From contig JBBQAA010000055.1 of the NCBI GenBank assembly GCA_038276395.1, forward strand, positions 1-64,000: a DNA stretch of 64,000 nucleotides, given 5' to 3'. How positions within the stretch are numbered: position 1 is the stretch's first letter; each line of letters starts with the position of its first letter. Below are positions 59,034 to 64,000 of this stretch, piece after piece. Origin of the DNA: JBBQAA01 sp038276395 (GTDB lineage: Bacteria > Actinomycetota > Thermoleophilia > Solirubrobacterales > Solirubrobacteraceae). Position numbers and translations under genes: made by a program. The notes under the pieces are model-generated. The model was not told the DNA's origin. It searched no databases and saw only the letters and a list, made by a program, of their open reading frames with translations.

Positions 59034-59931
59034 CTAGGCGCGGGTCACCTTGGCGGCAACGTGCCGGCGCGATCCGCCGCCGGTGGTGGCGTCCACGAAC
59101 GGGCGCGGCATCGCCCGCACATCCCCCGCCGCGGCCGCCGAGCGCTCGCGGGCGAAGAGTCCGCGCAGGCCGTTGACGCTGTCGTGGCCCGCCGCCTCGA
59201 GCCGGTCGAGGAGGCAGCCGCAGTCCAGCACCTGGCCGTTGGGACCGTTCTCGCAGCCCGCGGCGAACTCCGAGCGCTGGGCATCGCTGAGCGGCCGGTT
59301 TGAGCGTGGATCACCGGGTAGGCGACACCGCGGAGAGGAGCACGGCGACGATCGTCGCCGCCGGCAGGATCCACCCCGGAGTCCCCCTCGCGGCGGAGAG
59401 CCGATCCTCGGCGACGACCATCGTCCCGCCCGCGACGTCGCCGATGCGCCGGCGCCGGGCGGCCCCGGTGCGGACCATGCTGACGAGCCCGGAGACGTAG
59501 TAGACCGGCAGCTGGTCGATGATCCGCAGCGCCGAGCGCGTAGCGATCGCCCGGGTCGTGGCGCGGCCGCCGTCTCTCGAGAGGACCCGCAGGCCGTATC
59601 GGCGCTCGCCGATCGTCTGCCCGTCGCGAGACTCGAGCAGGAAGTGGTAGGCGATGCCGCCGGCGACGAGCGCGAGGACATGAGTCGGAGCGGTCACCCT
59701 CCACTCGAGGCCGGCGCAGAAGACCACATACCGCCGTTGACGATGACCGCGTCGGGTGATCGCCGCGCTGATCCGCCAGCGGACGGCGGCGTCCGCCGCC
59801 CCCGGGGCCAGGCCCGGAGAGAACGCGGCGGCGGCCGGCGCCGGAGCCGCCGGGGTCAGGTCGCTCGGAGTCCAGCCCGGGGGAGGGACGGAGGCTGGCG
59901 GGGTCGTGCTCTGACCTGAGCTCGTGCGCAC
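59034..59931 (-). pseudogene. RDD-family membrane protein gene, frameshifted
   Basis: From GTG 59931 one frame gives a Pro/Ala-rich start, RWRISAAI, then (after a patch that reads better as DAVIVNGGMW in another frame) VLALVAGGIAYHFLLESRDGQTIGERRYGLRVLSRDGG and a last helix GWILPAATIVAVLLSAV before TGA at 59311. A different frame right beyond continues RPLSDAQRSEFAAGCENG, VLDCGCLLDRLEAAGHDSVNGL to 59034, a cysteine-containing C-terminal domain expected to follow. Two or three frame changes are required. Either a decaying gene or a sequence error; the intact product would be a membrane protein of unknown transport role. Confidence 0.6.
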
Positions 59932-59981
59932 TCGTCGGACTCCGCGGCGCGGCCCTCGAGCGACGAGGCGCGCTCCCTTTC

Positions 59982-61676
59982 TCAGCGTCGCGGGGCGAGC
60001 CCGGCGGCGAGGATCCCTCGGACCGCGGGGGCGGCCACGGCGCCCCCCGCGCCGGCCTCGACGAGCAGCATCCCCGCGGCGATCCGCGGCCGCCCGGCCG
60101 GGGCAAAGGCGACGAACCACGCGTCGGTCTGCTTGCGCGGCGGGCTCGGGGTCGTGCCCGTCGTGCCGGTGGAGGGCTGCGCGCTCGGGGCGTCCTGGAG
60201 CTCGGCCGTGCCGGTCTTGCCCGCCACGCGGACGCCGGGGATCGCCGCCGCGGTGCCGGTCCCGAAGGCGACGACGGCGAGCATCAGCCGGCGCAGCGTG
60301 CGCACGACCCGGGGCGCGACGGCGCGCACGAAGCGGGGCCGCGCGCCGAGGAGCAGCGTCGGCCGGGGGCGCCGCCCGCCGGCGGCCACGGTGGCGGCCA
60401 CGAGCGTCATCTGCAGCGCCGTGGCCTGGACCTTCCCCTGGCCGATCGCCGAGGAGCCGACGGCCAGGTCGCCGGAGATCTCGCTCGCGGGGGGGATCGT
60501 GCTTTCGGCGGCGCCGTCGATCCCGGCCGGCGCGTTGAAGCCGAAGCGCTCGGCCGTGGCCACGAGGCGGGCGGCGCCGAGCTTCGCGCCGAGCGGCGCG
60601 AAGACGGAGTTGCACGAGTTGGCGAAGGCCTGCTCGAAGGTGCCGCCGCAGCTCTCCCCGTTGGCGTTGGAGAGCGTCGTGCCCTCGAGGGTCGCCGCCG
60701 TCTGCACGGGAAAGGAGTTCCTGAGCGAGACGATGCGCGCGCCAAGCGCCCCCGCCGCGGTGACGATCTTGAACGTCGAGCCCGGCGGCTGCGGGGCGGA
60801 GAACGCGATGCCGGCCAGCGCCAGGACCTGGCCCGTGCGCGGGTCGACGGCGGTGGCGCCGCCGTAGCGGCCGGCCAGCGCGGCGATCGCTGCGCGCTCG
60901 ATGCGCGGATCGATCGACGTGCGCACGGCCCGGGCGGGGACCGGGTCGCGGGTGGCGAGGACGCGGGCGCCGGCGCGGAGGCTTCCGCCGGGCTGCCCGG
61001 ACAGGCGGGACTCGAGCGCGCGCTCGAGCCCCGTGAGGCCGACGCGCGCGCCCGGCGGGTAGCCGCGCGCACGGAGCTCCAAGCGCTCGGCCGCGGGGGC
61101 CGGGCCGAGCTCGCCGACGATCTCCCCCGCTACGTCGGGAATGGGCGAGCCGCGGTCGCTCGCCCGGGCGAGGACCTCCCCGCCGCGGGCGAGGATCGGC
61201 GCGCGCCGGGGCAGGGCGACCCGGCGGGAGAGGACGCCGTTGGCCGCGGTCAGGCCCGGGAAGAGGACCTGCGGGCGATAGACCACTCGGCCGCCCGCGA
61301 CGGGCACCGAGAGCACGGCGCGGAAGGCGCCGAAGATCCGGGTGCGCGCGCGGACGGGGACGCGCACGATGCCGCCGCGGGGCGGGCTCGCCCGCCCCGC
61401 CCGGGCGGAGCGCAGGGTGGCCAGCACCGTGTTCTGACGGTAGAGCGAGGCGAGGGCGCTGCGGCTGATCCGGCGCCGGCTCGCGCCGTCGAGCAGGGCG
61501 TACATCCCGCGAAGGTCGCCGTCGGCCCAGGCCCGGGCGAACGCTCCGCCCACCTGGCGATCGGCGCGCTCTCCGCTCGTGGCGGCGCGGGTGCCGAGAA
61601 AGAAGGAGAGCCCGGCGAGGAGGAGGAGCGGCGCGAGGCGCAGGCGTCTGTCCCGCGCCGATATCCGCCAGCTCAT
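59982..61676 (-). CDS. class B penicillin-binding protein (transpeptidase, MecA-N-like N-terminal domain)
   Basis: 564 residues. One membrane anchor (LAPLLLLAGLSFFLG), an NTF2/MecA-N-like domain at about 35-140 (VGGAFARAWADGDLRGMYALLDGAS), a dimerisation-type domain, and the transpeptidase domain with catalytic Ser300 in PPGSTFK, SCN in the second motif (FANSCNSVF) and AGKTGTAE. Class B enzymes cross-link peptidoglycan peptides. MecA-N domains also occur in ordinary actinobacterial PBPs, so resistance is not implied. The ATG follows TAGAAT by 9 nt. Confidence 0.93.
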   Translation of the reverse strand: MSWRISARDRRLRLAPLLLLAGLSFFLGTRAATSGERADRQVGGAFARAWADGDLRGMYALLDGASRRRISRSALASLYRQNTVLATLRSARAGRASPPRGGIVRVPVRARTRIFGAFRAVLSVPVAGGRVVYRPQVLFPGLTAANGVLSRRVALPRRAPILARGGEVLARASDRGSPIPDVAGEIVGELGPAPAAERLELRARGYPPGARVGLTGLERALESRLSGQPGGSLRAGARVLATRDPVPARAVRTSIDPRIERAAIAALAGRYGGATAVDPRTGQVLALAGIAFSAPQPPGSTFKIVTAAGALGARIVSLRNSFPVQTAATLEGTTLSNANGESCGGTFEQAFANSCNSVFAPLGAKLGAARLVATAERFGFNAPAGIDGAAESTIPPASEISGDLAVGSSAIGQGKVQATALQMTLVAATVAAGGRRPRPTLLLGARPRFVRAVAPRVVRTLRRLMLAVVAFGTGTAAAIPGVRVAGKTGTAELQDAPSAQPSTGTTGTTPSPPRKQTDAWFVAFAPAGRPRIAAGMLLVEAGAGGAVAAPAVRGILAAGLAPRR

Positions 61677-61685
61677 CGAGGCGGG

Positions 61686-61691
61686 ATTCTA
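61686..61691 (-). promoter_or_regulatory. putative -10 box (TAGAAT) of the PBP gene
   Basis: On the minus strand TAGAAT ends 9 nt before ATG 61676. It shares two bases with a plus-strand TAGGCT (61690-61695) pointing at the MarP-like gene, so the two promoters may exclude each other. Confidence 0.45.
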
Positions 61692-61709
61692 GGCTCGGCG
61701 GCGGCTCCC

Positions 61710-62873
61710 GTGACGACTTTCGACTGGATCATCGTCGGCTTCGCCGTCGTCATGGCGATCTTCGGGTCCCTGCGCGGGTTCATCGTCGGCGCGCTCTCGC
61801 TCCTCGGTTTCGCCCTCGGCGCCTTCCTGGGGACGCGCCTCGGTCCCCATCTGCTCCACGGCGGCAGCTCCTCGCCCTACGCACCGCTCTTCGGCGTGCT
61901 CGGCGCGCTCATCGCCGGCGGCATCCTCGCGGGCGCGCTCGAGGGGCTCGGCAACCGCATCCGCGCCGCGCTTCGCCTTCCCGGGATCGGGTTCGTGGAC
62001 GGCCTGCTCGGCGCGGCGCTGACCGCCGCGGTCGCCCTCGGCTTCGTCTGGCTCGGCGGCGCGGTGGCGCTCCAGACGCCGGGGGTCGCCGGCCCGATCC
62101 GCGGCGAGTTCCGTCACTCGGAGGTCCTGCGGGCGCTGAACGAGACGCTGCCCCCCTCCGGGCCGATCCTCAACGCGCTGAACCGCTTTGACCCGCTGCC
62201 CTCGATTCGCGGCCCGCTGCCCGACGTGAGCGCGCCGACGAAGCGGATCCTCCGCCGCCCAGGGCCGCGCCGTGCGGCCCGCAGCGTCGTGCGGATCACG
62301 GGGACGGCCTGCGGGCTCGGCATCGAGGGCTCGGGCTGGGCGGCGGGCGGCGGGCTCGTCGTCACCAACGCGCACGTCGTCGCGGGGGAGAGCGACACCC
62401 AGGTCCAGCCGCGCGGGACGGGGGATCGCCTTTCCGCGACCGTCGTGCGGGTCGATCCCCGCAACGACATCGCGATCCTGCGCGTGCCCGGCCTGCGGCT
62501 CCCGGCGCTGCGCCAGCGGCCGGGCGCGGCCTCGGGGACCGAGGGGGTCATCCTCGGCTTCCCGGAGAACGGCCCGTTCGACGCGCGGCCCGCCCGAATC
62601 GCGGGAACGGCGACGGTCCGCAGCGTCGACGCCTACGGGCGCGGCCCGGTGCGCCGGCGGGTGACGGCGTTTCGCGCCGTCGTGCGCCCGGGGAACTCGG
62701 GCGGCCCGCTCGTCCTGGCCGACGGCCGGGTGGCCGCCACGGTCTTCGCGGCGACGGTCGACGGTCGCAACGACGGCGGCTACGGCGTGCCGGCCGAGGT
62801 CGTCCGCGGGGCGCTGGCCGCCGCGCGGGCCTCTCGGCGGGCGGTGCCGACCGGGCCGTGCGGCAACGGGTGA
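61710..62873 (+). CDS. MarP-like membrane serine protease (CvpA domain + trypsin-like domain)
   Basis: 387 residues from GTG 61710. Four N-terminal helices make a CvpA-like domain (WIIVGFAVVMAIFGSLRGFIVGALSLLGF, VLGALIAGGILAGALEGLG, VDGLLGAALTAAVALGFVWL). The protease part has VVTNAHVVAG (His), DPRNDIAILRV (Asp) and RPGNSGGPLV (Ser), with cysteines CGLGIEG and PCGNG placed as in mycobacterial MarP, where a disulfide favours activity. MarP helps acid and oxidative-stress survival by cleaving a wall hydrolase, and such enzymes are plentiful here. Divergent from the PBP gene. Confidence 0.92.
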   Translation: MTTFDWIIVGFAVVMAIFGSLRGFIVGALSLLGFALGAFLGTRLGPHLLHGGSSSPYAPLFGVLGALIAGGILAGALEGLGNRIRAALRLPGIGFVDGLLGAALTAAVALGFVWLGGAVALQTPGVAGPIRGEFRHSEVLRALNETLPPSGPILNALNRFDPLPSIRGPLPDVSAPTKRILRRPGPRRAARSVVRITGTACGLGIEGSGWAAGGGLVVTNAHVVAGESDTQVQPRGTGDRLSATVVRVDPRNDIAILRVPGLRLPALRQRPGAASGTEGVILGFPENGPFDARPARIAGTATVRSVDAYGRGPVRRRVTAFRAVVRPGNSGGPLVLADGRVAATVFAATVDGRNDGGYGVPAEVVRGALAAARASRRAVPTGPCGNG

Positions 62874-62923
62874 CGAAAGTGCGAAGGATCACTCCGCTCG
62901 GCGCCGCCGGCCCCGGGCGCCGG

Positions 62924-62929
62924 TAGGCT
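62924..62929 (+). promoter_or_regulatory. putative -10 box (TAGGCT) of topB
   Basis: TAGGCT ends 10 nt before the GTG at 62940; no Shine-Dalgarno precedes the gene. Confidence 0.4.
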
Positions 62930-62939
62930 CGGCGGCACC

Positions 62940-64000
<1,061 letters not shown>

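Noticed and set aside
59982..61676. Calling the PBP a beta-lactam resistance protein because of its MecA-N-like domain
   Set aside because: The domain is common in ordinary class B PBPs, and nothing else here suggests a resistance element.

Overview
The window is uniformly very GC-rich, densely coding, and reads as chromosomal DNA of an actinobacterium. CarD, a CWB2 cell-wall-binding protein, MarP-like protease, RskA-type anti-sigma factor and PspA/PspAA/PspAB all fit. The order clpC-radA-disA-carD-ispD-ispF-cysS-rlmB-sigH and the many secreted peptidoglycan enzymes suggest the class Thermoleophilia (Solirubrobacterales). That placement is inferred from gene content, not from a marker comparison.

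Layout. 1-17.7 kb: the clpC...sigH housekeeping block, which mirrors the Bacillus chromosome, interrupted by a penicillin-acylase-like enzyme, a secreted beta-helix protein, a PHP phosphatase and three minus-strand lipid/hydrolase genes. 17.7-25.4 kb: small secreted or hydrolytic enzymes, a tRNA-Thr, a sugar epimerase, a truncated PlsC, two sigma-factor modules and a rhomboid protease. 25.3-31.5 kb: a corrin-binding-type protein with a coupled glycosyltransferase remnant, a double cupin, a CBS/CorC membrane protein, and a 3-hydroxyacyl-CoA dehydrogenase/thiolase pair. 31.6-37.8 kb: an enolase-superfamily gene, xseB-xseA, methyltransferase and CWB2 genes, and a decayed DUF3352 gene. 37.8-49.8 kb: envelope functions. 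Two c-di-AMP (ydaO-type) riboswitches each precede a paralogous NlpC/P60-like hydrolase; between them lie a GGDEF/HD-GYP protein, an MFS transporter, the PspA-PspAA-(VapBC remnant)-PspAB-HtpX stress module, an M23 murein hydrolase and lgt. 49.9-55 kb: lysA-hom-thrC-thrB, making lysine/DAP and threonine precursors. 55-64 kb: L,D-transpeptidase, orphan ParA, FHA protein, lipoprotein, a broken RDD gene, a class B PBP, a MarP-like protease and the start of topB.

How it fits together. DisA makes c-di-AMP, and two riboswitches in the same window sense that nucleotide upstream of wall hydrolases. DAP from LysA's substrate pool, the LDT, PBP, M23 and NlpC/P60 enzymes, and the MarP-like and HtpX proteases all act on wall or envelope. 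Many first-in-operon genes have a TANNNT box 6-10 nt before the start codon and no Shine-Dalgarno sequence, which suggests leaderless transcripts. Three copies of a ~110-bp interspersed repeat and one 117-bp inverted-repeat element occupy intergenic gaps. Several genes (glycosyltransferase, DUF3352, VapBC, RDD, PlsC) are visibly decayed; sequencing error cannot be excluded for the frameshifted ones.
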